Positions 52,514-61,890 of a stretch of DNA of 64,000 nt are shown here, piece by piece. Origin of the DNA: Nesterenkonia ebinurensis. GTDB taxonomy: Bacteria; Actinomycetota; Actinomycetes; Actinomycetales; Micrococcaceae. The translations under genes and the position numbers were made by a program. Within the stretch, counting starts at the first letter, position 1. Each line of letters starts with the position of its first letter. The notes under the pieces were generated by a model. The model saw nothing but the letters and a program-made list of their open reading frames with translations. It had not been told where the DNA came from and did not search any database. The stretch lies in assembly GCF_008711175.1 (NCBI RefSeq), contig NZ_VWNF01000011.1:496001-560000 (forward strand). The letters run 5' to 3'.

Positions 52514-53331
52514 TTCCTAAAAGGTGTGGTGTGGGGTCCTTGGTCGGCGAAGACGTCAGCTCCCGGGGGGCGGGCTTGCGCGCTGAGACCGCCGTCCACC
52601 TGGAGTACCTGACCGGTGACGTAGGCAGATTCCGACCCGGCGAGAAAGGCGACGGCAGTCGCGACATCGTCACCGGTGCCGATCCGTCCCAATGGAATGG
52701 TTGCGGCGCGGGCCGCGAGATCTGCAGGGTCAGCCCCGGCCAGCCGATCGTTGATCACAGCGCCCGGCGAAACAGCATTGACGCGAATGCCAAGTGGTGC
52801 CAGGTCGAGAGCCATCGAACGGGTAGCAGCCTCGACTGCTCCCTTAGTCGCGTCGTAAGCCACAGCATTGCGGTGGGCCCGAGTAGCGCCGACTGAGGAG
52901 ATGTTGACCACTGCGCTATCGGATGCGGCAACTTTCCCCCCTTGAGTGGCGGCGTGAGCGAACTCACGCACGCAGAGAAAGACACTTCTGGCATTGACGG
53001 CAAAGCTGCGATCCCAGTCACCGGGGTCGACTTGCAAGAGCGGTTGACGTGCGACCATGGGAGCCGCGGCATTGTTCACCAATACGTCGGCCACGCCCCA
53101 CCTGTCAGCGACTACGTCGAACAAAGCCGCGACCTCGTCAGGATCAGATACATCGGCCGCCACCCCAACGGCCTCGCCCCCTGTACTGCGGAGGGCAGCT
53201 GCAGCGTGCTCGGCCTCATCAGCATGGAGCGCATTGACGACCACCCGGAGACGTTTCAAAGCGAGGTGGCGAGCGATCGCAAACCCGATGTTACGTCCCG
53301 CGCCAGTGACAATAGCAGTCCGTGTACTCAC
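52510..53331 (-). CDS. SDR-family oxidoreductase
   Basis: A 273-residue short-chain dehydrogenase. TAIVTGAGRNIGFAIARHLA is the nucleotide loop, NNAA the structural motif, and Ser in NISSVG with YDATK the catalytic residues. The C-terminal extension is longer than average. Substrate is presumably a hydroxyl group of the sugar-acid-like compound handled by the cluster. Overlaps both neighbours by 4 bases, so it is part of one translationally coupled chain. Confidence 0.93.
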   Translation of the reverse strand: MSTRTAIVTGAGRNIGFAIARHLALKRLRVVVNALHADEAEHAAAALRSTGGEAVGVAADVSDPDEVAALFDVVADRWGVADVLVNNAAAPMVARQPLLQVDPGDWDRSFAVNARSVFLCVREFAHAATQGGKVAASDSAVVNISSVGATRAHRNAVAYDATKGAVEAATRSMALDLAPLGIRVNAVSPGAVINDRLAGADPADLAARAATIPLGRIGTGDDVATAVAFLAGSESAYVTGQVLQVDGGLSAQARPPGADVFADQGPHTTPFRK

Positions 53332-54503
53332 TGTCTCACCGCCGCCCTGTCCTCGACCTGTTCACGGCTATTTTGCGACCATGTCAGCGGAGAGGCACAA
53401 GCATTTAGTCGATCACGGTCCAGACTCATGCCCAATCCGGGTCCATCCGGGACCAGCAGGCGTCCCTTCTCATAACTGACAGGCTCCTTAACCACGTCGG
53501 TGGTGTAGAGCAGTGGGCCGACGGGGTCGCTGGGCAACTTCACCGTCTGCATCGCCATGGCCACATGGGCGGCGGCAGCAGTGCCTACGGACAGTTCCTG
53601 AGTGGTTCCAACCAGGCAGGGTTTTCCAGCTGCTTCGGCGAGAGCGAATATTCGCCGGGCAGGGGTAATGCCGCCGATGGCGATCACGCTAACGTTGAAC
53701 ACATCCACAGCGTCGGCAGCAACTAGATCGAGTGCCCAACGGTTACCGTAGATGTGTTCGCTCACGGGCACGGGTAGTCGCTGTTTTGCGAACACAAGAC
53801 CACGGATGTCGTGGTTGGGCGCGGGCGCCTCGACCATGTCAAAGCCAACGTCCATTACTCGCTCTGTGAAAACGCACGCCTCTTTCGCCGAGAGCATATT
53901 AGAGAAATCCAGGGACTTGAAGCTGACGGTATCGCCGAAACGATCACGAGCCCGGCGTAGAAACTGCTCGTCCAGATCCAAATGTCGTCCTACGTACACG
54001 CGAAAGTGGTTGAAACCCTCACTGATCCGGCGGTCCATCATTTCCAGGTTGACTTCCAAGTCATCTTCATGGGTCTGCCGGAAGATTGGATAAGCGATGG
54101 CAACGGAGTCACGGACCTGCCCACCGAGCAAATCGCAAACACGCACGTCGAGATGCTTGGCAGCCAAATCCCATAACGCAATGTCCACACCGCATTTGAT
54201 GGCCCGGCTTTTATCGTAAATATACTCAGCTTGCGGGAATTCGCCCTCTAATCTCGTCTCGGCTTCTGTCAACTCCAGCGGAGACAGGCCCACCAGAAGG
54301 TCGTTCAGAGTCTGCGCTAACTCCGGCACATCGAAATGATAGCGAGGCAGGTGCTGGAGGTCAGACATCTCCCCCAGACCGACGAGGTCGTTGTCATCCG
54401 TGAGTAATTCAACCATGATGTGGCCGCAAGTGATGCTGTTATGTCGCGGGGTGTTAACAGGTGTGAGCCGTACCTTATTAATCCGGGGATTATTCCGGGG
54501 CAT
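53328..54503 (-). CDS. Enolase-superfamily enzyme with altered KxK site
   Basis: A 391-residue mandelate-racemase/muconate-cycloisomerase-type protein. The capping domain and barrel are complete (KCGVDIALWDLAAKHLDVRV then CDLLGG). Metal ligands are plausible: Asp in SFKSLDFSN, Glu in DMVEAPAPNHD and Glu in VPVSEHIYG. At the second strand, where acid-base catalysts sit as KxK or KxR, the sequence is NHFRVYVGRH, so the standard lysine is missing. The late QELSVGTAAAAHVAMAM strand is intact. It should abstract a proton next to a carboxylate, but the reaction may be new. AGAGGA 10 bases before the ATG at 54503 sets the start. Confidence 0.87.
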   Translation of the reverse strand: MPRNNPRINKVRLTPVNTPRHNSITCGHIMVELLTDDNDLVGLGEMSDLQHLPRYHFDVPELAQTLNDLLVGLSPLELTEAETRLEGEFPQAEYIYDKSRAIKCGVDIALWDLAAKHLDVRVCDLLGGQVRDSVAIAYPIFRQTHEDDLEVNLEMMDRRISEGFNHFRVYVGRHLDLDEQFLRRARDRFGDTVSFKSLDFSNMLSAKEACVFTERVMDVGFDMVEAPAPNHDIRGLVFAKQRLPVPVSEHIYGNRWALDLVAADAVDVFNVSVIAIGGITPARRIFALAEAAGKPCLVGTTQELSVGTAAAAHVAMAMQTVKLPSDPVGPLLYTTDVVKEPVSYEKGRLLVPDGPGLGMSLDRDRLNACASPLTWSQNSREQVEDRAAVRQ

Positions 54504-54541
54504 GGAAACTGTCCTCTCGTTGTGCGTGGTGGATATTGTGT

Positions 54542-56389
54542 TCACAAGGCACCCGCGGTTTGGCGAGGCGCATTAGCGAGCAGCTCCCGGGTGTAGTTGT
54601 GCTTGGGTTGGGCATAGACGCGTTCGGCAGGTCCGTACTCCACGACCTGGCCGGCCTGCATAACGGCAACCTCGTCGGCGACAGACCGGACTACCCCGAG
54701 GTCGTGAGTAATGAATAAATAGGCGATTCCGTGTTCGGCTTGCAGGTCACCGAGCAGATTAAGGACCTGGGCTTGGACTGAAACGTCTAGCGCGCTCACA
54801 GCCTCGTCACAGACAATGAGCCGTGGTCGGAGACTCACGGCACGAGCTATGGCGATGCGTTGCCGCTGGCCACCAGAGAATGCCGCAGGGTAGCGGTCCA
54901 GGGCGTCTTCCCCCAGCCCAACTGATTCTAAGAGGCGCGCCAAACGGTCCCGCTCAACCGGTTCGCCATGAACGCGAAGAGGTTCCGCCAGAATGCGCTG
55001 AATGGTCATGCGCGGGTCGAGACTCGCATAAGGGCTCTGGAAGACTACCTGAACTTCTCGCTGAAGTCTGGCTAAATCACGTCCCCGAGCCTGTGACACA
55101 TCGATGCCATCGTAGGTAACCAGACCAGCCGTAGGTTTTTCTAAGCGCAGCAGTGTGCGGGACAGACTCGTCTTACCAGACCCTGACTCCCCTACCACCG
55201 CCAGCGTATTGCCCGAGTAGACGTCCAGCGAAACTCCATCGACCGCTGGGACATAGCCTGTTTTCCTTCCCAGTAGTCCGCCACGGACCGGATAATGCAG
55301 GGCAACGTCTGTGAATCGTGCCAATACCTTCGGGCTGCTCGCCGGGTTGACTGAAGACTTAGATACTGTGCTGAAGGAAGCGGGGATAGGTGACTTTGTC
55401 CCGTTGATGACCAGACCATTGTCAGTCCGGATACATGCAGCCACTCGATCCGGACCGCGTCGTGTCAGCTCAGGTACTGTCGTGCGACAGATATCTATGG
55501 CGTAAGGACAACGAGGAGAGAAAGCACACCCTTCGGGCAAGTCCGCAAGGTCAGGCGGGGCCCCGCCGATGGCTCGCAATCTCTCTTTCGGCGGCGCCCC
55601 AACCAGGGGCGTCGCGTCGAGGAGAGCCCGGGTGTAGGGCATTTGTGGGTTGGCGAGGACCTGCTGGGTAGGCCCCTGCTCCACTATTCGACCCGCATAC
55701 ATTACGGCAGTCCGGTCGCTGTGCTCAGCGACCACACCCAGGTCGTGGGTCACCAGAACAAGCGCCATGTCAAGTTCACGCCGGAGCCGCCCTAATGTCT
55801 CCATAATCTCCCCCTGCACCGTCACATCCAGTGCAGTCGTGGGCTCATCCGCGATGAGAAGTCTGGGCCGAGCCGCGATTGCAAGCGCGATGGCCGCTCT
55901 CTGTCGCATGCCGCCAGAGAGTTGATGGGGATACTGACGCAACCTCTCCAATGGTTTATCCAAAGCGGCCAATTCCAGGGCTTCGACTGCGCGTCCACGG
56001 AGTTCATCACGCCGCCGCCGTCCGGGTAGATGCGACTGAACGGCGTCGGTAATTTGAGTACCAACGGTGAGCAGAGGATTCAGCGCACTAGTAGGATCTT
56101 GGAAAACCATGGCGACCTCACCGCCTCGAACAGCCTTCAACCTACTCTCAGACAATCCGAGCAGATTCTGTCCACTAAAGCGGATCTCCCCACCGACCCT
56201 GCACGTTGGCGCGGGCGGGGTAAGGCCCAAGATGCTCAGCGCAGTAACTGTCTTACCCGACCCAGACTCACCCACTAGCGCAAGTGACTCTCCCGCCCGG
56301 ACTCGCAAGTCAACCCCGCTCACGGCGTGGACTGTGCGTTTCCCAGTACTGAATTGCACATTCAGGTTTTCTATTTCCAGCAGCGACAT
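54542..56389 (-). CDS. Fused peptide-type ABC ATPase (DppD-DppF-like)
   Basis: A 615-residue protein containing two complete ABC ATPases. First half: Walker A ALVGESGSGKTVTALSILG, signature QLSGGMRQRAAIALA, Walker B LLIADEPTTALD, and the oligopeptide tail with CAFSPRCPYAIDIC. Second half: VVGESGSGKTSLSRTLLRLE, signature AFSGGQRQRIAIARA and LIVCDEAVSALD. Fused DppD-DppF proteins are common in actinobacteria. They power uptake of peptides, but also of sugars and nickel. It follows the binding protein and permeases in one direction. Confidence 0.95.
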   Translation of the reverse strand: MSLLEIENLNVQFSTGKRTVHAVSGVDLRVRAGESLALVGESGSGKTVTALSILGLTPPAPTCRVGGEIRFSGQNLLGLSESRLKAVRGGEVAMVFQDPTSALNPLLTVGTQITDAVQSHLPGRRRRDELRGRAVEALELAALDKPLERLRQYPHQLSGGMRQRAAIALAIAARPRLLIADEPTTALDVTVQGEIMETLGRLRRELDMALVLVTHDLGVVAEHSDRTAVMYAGRIVEQGPTQQVLANPQMPYTRALLDATPLVGAPPKERLRAIGGAPPDLADLPEGCAFSPRCPYAIDICRTTVPELTRRGPDRVAACIRTDNGLVINGTKSPIPASFSTVSKSSVNPASSPKVLARFTDVALHYPVRGGLLGRKTGYVPAVDGVSLDVYSGNTLAVVGESGSGKTSLSRTLLRLEKPTAGLVTYDGIDVSQARGRDLARLQREVQVVFQSPYASLDPRMTIQRILAEPLRVHGEPVERDRLARLLESVGLGEDALDRYPAAFSGGQRQRIAIARAVSLRPRLIVCDEAVSALDVSVQAQVLNLLGDLQAEHGIAYLFITHDLGVVRSVADEVAVMQAGQVVEYGPAERVYAQPKHNYTRELLANAPRQTAGAL

Positions 56390-56417
56390 CGCTCAGGCTC
56401 CTTAGGTTTGGGAACGG

Positions 56418-57977
56418 TTAGGACTCAAACCAGGCCTCATCGAGACGCCACTGCCCATCGACATTGAATACAAGTCCCTGCAAGTCCACGTCGTGGATCA
56501 ACGGCGCAGTAGGCTGGTGCAGGAAGACAAGGTCGTTATTGTCGCCTATGCTCCGTTGGACTTCGGAGTAGATCTCGGCTCTTTCGCTTTCCCCCTCGAT
56601 TCGCGTTCCCTCGGCAAGCAAATCATCGAGTTCGTCGGAGGATATCCCGCCCCAATTATTGGGCGCTCCTGTAACTAGATATGGATCGAAGGTCAGTGAC
56701 GGGTCAAGTCTGGGCACGTCGATCACCATCACTGCAGCGTCGTAGTCACCCTCATTCATCTGGTCGAGCAGGGACTCAAATTCAAGAACCTCAACCGACG
56801 CTGAAAGGCCAGTTTGGTTGAGCTCGGACTGGACCAGTTCGGCGATAGTAGGATCGGGATCGCGACGGCGTACCAAGATGCTCACTTCCTCACCTTCCAG
56901 GCCAGCTTCCTCGATGAGCTCGGCGGCACGCTCCGGGTCGTGCTCGGGAACCTGAATACTCTCGTCGAAGAACCAATCGAACTCGGTCGCGAAGGACGGC
57001 GAGATGTCATACTCGCCACTTGCGGCAGCCTCACCGATGCCCTCACGGTCCACGGCCAGAGAGAGCGCCTCCCGTGCTTGAGGGTTCTCGAACACGCCTT
57101 CTTCCTGATTGATACTGATGTAGTAGGATCGGCGCACCCCAGTGTCTTCAAAGGTGACCTGTGGATTTTCCTCCAACTGAAGGTACTCCTCAGGAGGCAG
57201 GACCCGAACCATGTCGACCTGGCCTGCGCTGAGATTTGCTCGCAGTGTGGAGGGATCGGTTACGAAATCGAAGGTGACTTGCCCGAGCCGGGGCAGAGCC
57301 TCACCTTCATCATCCGTTCTCCAATAATCAGGATTTGCCTCGGCCACGAGATTTACGTTGGATCGCCAAGAACTCAATGTAAACGGTCCGGTGCCTACAG
57401 GTTCGCGATCTAAGCTGTCTGCTTCTAACGAACTGGGGGATGCCATCATTCCGGCCTCGTGCGCAAGGTTGACCAAGAGGATGGGATCGGGCTCGGAAAG
57501 AGTCAACTCCAGAATGTGTTCTCCTTCGGCCGTGACTTCTTCGACTTTGGCCAACGCCGCCGCTTTGGTGTTCCCATTTTCAGGGTCCATTACCCGCGTC
57601 AGGTTCGCAACGGCTGCCTCAGCATCGAAGTCAGTTCCGTCGTGGAATGTCACGCCTTCTCGCAAGAAGAACCTCAGGGTGTCACCGTCCTGCTCCCAGT
57701 CCTCGGCTAGAGCTGGAACAAACTCACCGTCCGCATCCTGCCTGACTAAAGTGTCATAGAACATGTTGAGGACGTTCCGGTCTGAGGAGATGGCACTGCT
57801 GAAAGCCGGATCAAGGGTCACAGGTTCATTGTCGAAACCCACAGTTAGCGTGCCGGCGGAGTCACCAGCTTCTGAACCTCCGCAACTCGCTACAAACAGG
57901 GCGAGAGTAAGCGTGCTTGCCGCCAGAGAGAGTCTCCGAGCATTCCGTCGGTCTCCCCGCTTCGGTGTATTAGTCAT
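56418..57977 (-). CDS. ABC transporter solute-binding lipoprotein (family 5)
   Basis: A 519-residue SBP_bac_5 (DppA/OppA type) receptor. The signal peptide ends in the lipobox VASCGG, so it is anchored outside the membrane. TLTVGFDNEPVTLDPAFSSA is the mature start and DDLLAEGTRIEGESERAEIY the typical C-terminal lobe. AAAGGAAA lies before the ATG. Being next to acid-degrading genes, its ligand is more likely a small acid, lactone or glycoside than a peptide; this is inference. Confidence 0.93.
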   Translation of the reverse strand: MTNTPKRGDRRNARRLSLAASTLTLALFVASCGGSEAGDSAGTLTVGFDNEPVTLDPAFSSAISSDRNVLNMFYDTLVRQDADGEFVPALAEDWEQDGDTLRFFLREGVTFHDGTDFDAEAAVANLTRVMDPENGNTKAAALAKVEEVTAEGEHILELTLSEPDPILLVNLAHEAGMMASPSSLEADSLDREPVGTGPFTLSSWRSNVNLVAEANPDYWRTDDEGEALPRLGQVTFDFVTDPSTLRANLSAGQVDMVRVLPPEEYLQLEENPQVTFEDTGVRRSYYISINQEEGVFENPQAREALSLAVDREGIGEAAASGEYDISPSFATEFDWFFDESIQVPEHDPERAAELIEEAGLEGEEVSILVRRRDPDPTIAELVQSELNQTGLSASVEVLEFESLLDQMNEGDYDAAVMVIDVPRLDPSLTFDPYLVTGAPNNWGGISSDELDDLLAEGTRIEGESERAEIYSEVQRSIGDNNDLVFLHQPTAPLIHDVDLQGLVFNVDGQWRLDEAWFES

Positions 57978-58014
57978 GATTTTCCTTTCTCATCAGGTGG
58001 TGGTCAGACGAAGA

Positions 58015-58884
58015 TCAGTTCGTCCTGTGAGTGTCAAAGACATCTCGTAGCGCATCCGCGAGTAAGTTGAAAGCTGCGATCGTAAGAAACAGGGCAAGAC
58101 CAGGGAAGACGCTGAGTGCCCAATTGGAAGATAAGTAGTTAGTGCCGCTTGCGACCATCGCACCCCAGCTCGGGTCAGGTGCCTGGACACCTAGACCTAA
58201 GAAGCTGAGCGCCCCTTCTGCGACCACAGCGGTGGACGCTTGGAGTGCGGTGAAAACTAAGAGCGTCCCTGCCAAGTGCGGGAGAACATGCCTGTACAGC
58301 AACACCGGTGTGGGAACCCCAACGATACGTGCCGCAGCAACCCAGTCGCGGGTGCGAAGGGAAAGCACCTCGCCTCTGACCAAGCGAGCGAACTGAGGAG
58401 TGATAACCACTGCAATGGCGATGAGGGCGTTGTTGACTCCGGGACCAAGTGCGGCGACGATCGTTAGCGCAAGGACAAGCAATGGGAACGCAATGAGCCC
58501 GTCAACGGTACGCATGACAACAGCATCAACCCATCCACCTAGGTAACCAGCCAGCAGGCCCAACACAGTGCCGACAACAAGGGCTGCACCGACAGCGATC
58601 GCAACGACCTGTACCGTAACTACGGCGCCACCAACAAGGCGCGCGCCAATGTCGCGCCCGAGGTTGTCTGTGCCAAGTAGGTGACCAGGACCCGGACCCC
58701 GCAGAAGCCGGCCGGTGTCCGTTGCGGTCATGGTATCGGTGATGAAGGGGCTAACGAGTGCCGCGCAACCTATCGCAACGAAGACCGTCAATGCGAATAC
58801 GACGCGCCAATCACGAAGCAGCATCCGTAGCAGTCGCGCTGCGATCTTCCGCGAAGAACTTGTGGTCAGTTGGATGAGAGTCAC
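58015..58884 (-). CDS. ABC permease, DppC type
   Basis: A 289-residue permease with six membrane helices and a cytosolic basic N-terminus. HLLGTDNLGRDIGARLVGGA is the characteristic DppC segment, and the EAA-like coupling loop reads EVLSLRTRDWVAAARIVGVP. A GTG start follows AAGGAGAAG. Pairs with the DppB-type permease. Confidence 0.94.
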   Translation of the reverse strand: MTLIQLTTSSSRKIAARLLRMLLRDWRVVFALTVFVAIGCAALVSPFITDTMTATDTGRLLRGPGPGHLLGTDNLGRDIGARLVGGAVVTVQVVAIAVGAALVVGTVLGLLAGYLGGWVDAVVMRTVDGLIAFPLLVLALTIVAALGPGVNNALIAIAVVITPQFARLVRGEVLSLRTRDWVAAARIVGVPTPVLLYRHVLPHLAGTLLVFTALQASTAVVAEGALSFLGLGVQAPDPSWGAMVASGTNYLSSNWALSVFPGLALFLTIAAFNLLADALRDVFDTHRTN

Positions 58885-58920
58885 GGTTCTTCTCCTTCAC
58901 TGTGGCAGAAAACAGGGCGC

Positions 58921-59871
58921 TCACGCGGCGTCATAGACAATCCTGGGGTCGAGCCAGGCATAGATAAGATCCGTCACCAAGTTGATCAGTAGTACAGCCA
59001 CGACAATTAGCAGTACCGCTCCCTGAACTACAGGCAAATCGCGACTGAAGATCGAGTTGACAATGAGGCTGCCCATGCCAGGCAGGGTGAAGATCGTTTC
59101 AGTAACTATGGTTCCGCTCAACAACGCGCCGACCTGGAGACCGGTCACTGTAATCACGGGAAGAAGCGCGTTTCGCAGCGCATAGACCATAACGACCCGA
59201 CCACGGGAGAGCCCAGTAGCCTTAGCGGTACGAATGTAGTCCCCGCCAAGTGAGTCAAGCATGGCCCCCCGGGCCTGGCGCATGACCACAGCAACTACCA
59301 TGCTGCCAACCGTTACAGCCGGCAGTACCATATGGATCAAGTTCGCAATAGGATCGTCCGTGAAGTTGACAAATCCTGAGGGCGGAGCCCACCCCAGGGA
59401 GAGTGCGAATAACAGCACTAGAAGCGGACCGAGAAAAAAGTTCGGAATCGCCAGAAAGAACACGCCAGCGCCTGTCAATGCTGTGTCTAACGTGCTGCGC
59501 CGACGCACCGCCGCGAGGACTCCAGCGGGGACCCCGATTAGGAGGGCCCCTAGGAGGGACATCACGCCCAATTGAACAGTGACTGGAAGTCGGTCGCTCA
59601 TTACAGCAGAAACTGGTTCGCCAGTGATCCAAGATTCTCCTAAATCTCCATTGAATACGCTGAGAATCCATTGGCCGAATTGCACTATCAAGGGTTGGTC
59701 CAAACCAAGTTCGGCGCGGAGAATCTCTCGCTGTTCGTGAGTAGCCTCAGTGCCTAGAATGGTTGTGGTCGGGTCGCCCGGTAGCAGACGCAGCAACAGA
59801 AACAGTGCGACTGAGACGATGGCAAGGACAATGACAAGTTGAACGACCCTGCGGAGGATAAAACCCGTCAT
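58921..59871 (-). CDS. ABC permease, DppB type
   Basis: A 316-residue six-helix permease. FILRRVVQLVIVLAIVSVAL is the first helix and GDPTTTILG with the following helical segment is the family hallmark; the EAA-like loop includes GGDYIRTAKATGLSRGRVVM. The ATG at 59871 overlaps the stop of the upstream gene (ATGA), which decides the start. Confidence 0.94.
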   Translation of the reverse strand: MTGFILRRVVQLVIVLAIVSVALFLLLRLLPGDPTTTILGTEATHEQREILRAELGLDQPLIVQFGQWILSVFNGDLGESWITGEPVSAVMSDRLPVTVQLGVMSLLGALLIGVPAGVLAAVRRRSTLDTALTGAGVFFLAIPNFFLGPLLVLLFALSLGWAPPSGFVNFTDDPIANLIHMVLPAVTVGSMVVAVVMRQARGAMLDSLGGDYIRTAKATGLSRGRVVMVYALRNALLPVITVTGLQVGALLSGTIVTETIFTLPGMGSLIVNSIFSRDLPVVQGAVLLIVVAVLLINLVTDLIYAWLDPRIVYDAA

Positions 59872-61025
59872 GGCAGCGGTACCTCCCGGGGTATAGCCCG
59901 CGACATCCAACCCACGCGCTCGCTTGGCGCGAGATCGTAGCCGTACAAGCAGAGGGTTTCGGCGGCGCGGACCCGGGATCCGACTTCGACTAGCTTCGCC
60001 GCGGAAGAGGTGTGGGAGCCAATCAGGCTCCAGCCAGCGGTAAGACGTGTAGCTCCCGCCCGTTGTGCCTCGTCAAGGTCTGTATCGAGAGCGTCGACGT
60101 CGCCGCTCAGGTTAGTGACAGTAAGTCCGTCAACGATCTTTGCCAGTCTGGCCAGGTCTCCGGCGCTCTTCCCACCGCAATGATATGGGTCGCCCGTGGC
60201 TCGCAGCCAAATTTGCGCCCTCCGAGTCCGAACTGCATCAGTGACAGCCGTCATCAAATCGCCCGTAACCTCGGACCTTAGGGCGATTAGGGAGTGATGC
60301 AAAGCTTCTCCCAGCGCGCGGACAGCGTCTTCGGAAGTTTCGGGGGCGGCTGGTTGCGGTTCGCGCAGCTGTTCCTGCACGACTAGCCTGACGCGATGCG
60401 CGAGGGCATCTGGGTCTATACCGACACGGCGCATACGATCAGAACAGGAGGGGCACACACACAAAGAGAGAAGCCACCTGTCAACAGGTCTCAAGTCGGC
60501 TCCGCCCTTGTCATGTTCACTGGCGTGCGCCCAGCCGAGGTAGCCAAAGGCTTCCAATTCCACAGCATCGATTCCAGAGTTCGTCACAACATCACGAACC
60601 AAGTTCGCAGCATAAGATTCGACATCCGGATTCGCAGGGCACAGAGCGTGCCGGTACCGATGCCCGAAGACATTGAGGACAGCTAGATCTGGATTGGCAC
60701 TTGCTAGAGGGGTCGAATGCAATCCGACCAACCAGGCATTTACAGACAGGCCGTGTTCACCCAGCATTCCGACCACTTTGTCTCGGGCTGTGGGGTCAGC
60801 TACCGAAGGACGCAGCCGACCGTAGTGTTCAGGTTTAGGCTGAAACCAGGTACCGGAGGGGAGATGTGTCACAACACCCGGGGCACTTGTGGTGAGAAGC
60901 CATCGGCCACTGTGATAAACCAGCGCTAGACGCACCTCTTCCACGCCCTCGTCACGCAGTCGTTGCGCCTCGCGCCACCCATCACCGAGGAAAGACACCG
61001 GGTGTGCCCATACCGCAGTCCTCAT
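59868..61025 (-). CDS. Putative TIM-barrel protein, unknown
   Basis: A 385-residue soluble protein between the regulator and the importer. Strand-like segments ending in acidic residues (VNAWLVGLHSTPLA, GIDAVELEAFGYLGWAHASE, AQIWLRATGDPYHCG) suggest a glycoside-hydrolase-like TIM barrel; CPANPDVESYAANLVRDVV resembles the entry to the fourth or fifth strand in such enzymes. A CVCPSCSDRM motif may bind a metal. I do not recognise the family. Coupled at both ends (4-base overlaps), it is surely part of the pathway and may release the acid from a conjugate. Confidence 0.78.
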   Translation of the reverse strand: MRTAVWAHPVSFLGDGWREAQRLRDEGVEEVRLALVYHSGRWLLTTSAPGVVTHLPSGTWFQPKPEHYGRLRPSVADPTARDKVVGMLGEHGLSVNAWLVGLHSTPLASANPDLAVLNVFGHRYRHALCPANPDVESYAANLVRDVVTNSGIDAVELEAFGYLGWAHASEHDKGGADLRPVDRWLLSLCVCPSCSDRMRRVGIDPDALAHRVRLVVQEQLREPQPAAPETSEDAVRALGEALHHSLIALRSEVTGDLMTAVTDAVRTRRAQIWLRATGDPYHCGGKSAGDLARLAKIVDGLTVTNLSGDVDALDTDLDEAQRAGATRLTAGWSLIGSHTSSAAKLVEVGSRVRAAETLCLYGYDLAPSERVGWMSRAIPREVPLP

Positions 61026-61756
61026 GACCCGCCCCGACTGCCCAGAACACTGGACACTACTTCGGCTGAGGTCTCGATATGGGCTCGAAGCAAGTCGTAG
61101 GCTCGGTCGGATTCGCCTGCTTCTGCAGCCTGCAGAATTGCCTGATGTTCCTCGGCTTCCTTACTAAAAGTAGCCATGATCCGCCACCCGGTGGTGGCCA
61201 CCAACGTCGTCAAGTCATACAACTGGTCGACGAAGTCGCATAGGAAGGAGTTCCCTCCAACTGCGTATAGCTCACGATGGAAGTTTCGGTTGGCTAGCCC
61301 CAGTTCGGCGAAATCACAGTCGTCTTCAGCTATGAGGGCCTGGGCTCGTTCGAGTGATTGACGCGCAGTAGTAAGCACCCCAGGACCTCGTGAGGCAACG
61401 CTATGGCTGACCGCAGCCGGCTCGACGGCGAGTCTAGCGGCGTAAAGCTCCTCAGCCATAGTTGCGTCGATACTGCGGACGCGAACGCCTTGGTAGGAGC
61501 TGAACTCGACCAACCCGCTCCAGCGAAGCTGCTTAAGTGCCTCTCGGACCGGGGTCTTAGAGACCCCGAATCTAGCCGCGAGATCGCGCTCCACCAGTGG
61601 ATGGCCCGGCCCCAATGCTCCTTGGAGAATCCCTTGGCGGAGAGCCTCTCTGATTTGATCAGCACGGGATAGGGGTTGTTGAACCTCAGCAGGAGAGAAA
61701 GTGCTCGAATCTCCACGAGCCCTATCTGTGAGCTGGGTCACGTTTATATTTGGCAT
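61022..61756 (-). CDS. GntR-family regulator, FCD (FadR) subgroup
   Basis: A 244-residue regulator and first gene of the catabolic run. The winged helix (about residues 40-100; LVERDLAARFGVSKTPVREA then LKQLRWSGLVEF) and the helical FCD domain (about 110-235, with NRNFHRELYAVGGNSF carrying metal-binding Asn/His) are clear. FCD regulators respond to carboxylic acids and usually repress their own operon. A palindrome overlaps its start region. No Shine-Dalgarno is seen before the ATG at 61756; the message may be leaderless. Confidence 0.92.
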   Translation of the reverse strand: MPNINVTQLTDRARGDSSTFSPAEVQQPLSRADQIREALRQGILQGALGPGHPLVERDLAARFGVSKTPVREALKQLRWSGLVEFSSYQGVRVRSIDATMAEELYAARLAVEPAAVSHSVASRGPGVLTTARQSLERAQALIAEDDCDFAELGLANRNFHRELYAVGGNSFLCDFVDQLYDLTTLVATTGWRIMATFSKEAEEHQAILQAAEAGESDRAYDLLRAHIETSAEVVSSVLGSRGGS

Positions 61757-61757
61757 G

Positions 61758-61781
61758 TTGGTATATTGGCATACCAATATA
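61758..61781. promoter_or_regulatory. Candidate GntR operator
   Basis: Two overlapping perfect palindromes: TTGGTAT-N6-ATACCAA (61758-61777) and TATATTGG-CATA-CCAATATA (61762-61781). They lie immediately upstream of the regulator's ATG, suitable for autorepression of the whole cluster. Confidence 0.75.
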
Positions 61782-61890
61782 GAATGCGCAAGGTGAGAGG
61801 CCGCTTGAAAAACGATGGCGAATAGTTCTCCGCGGAGCAGACGAACGCGAGCCGTGAACCGGCTGTAAGCCTTATAGCGGTCAGATCTCG

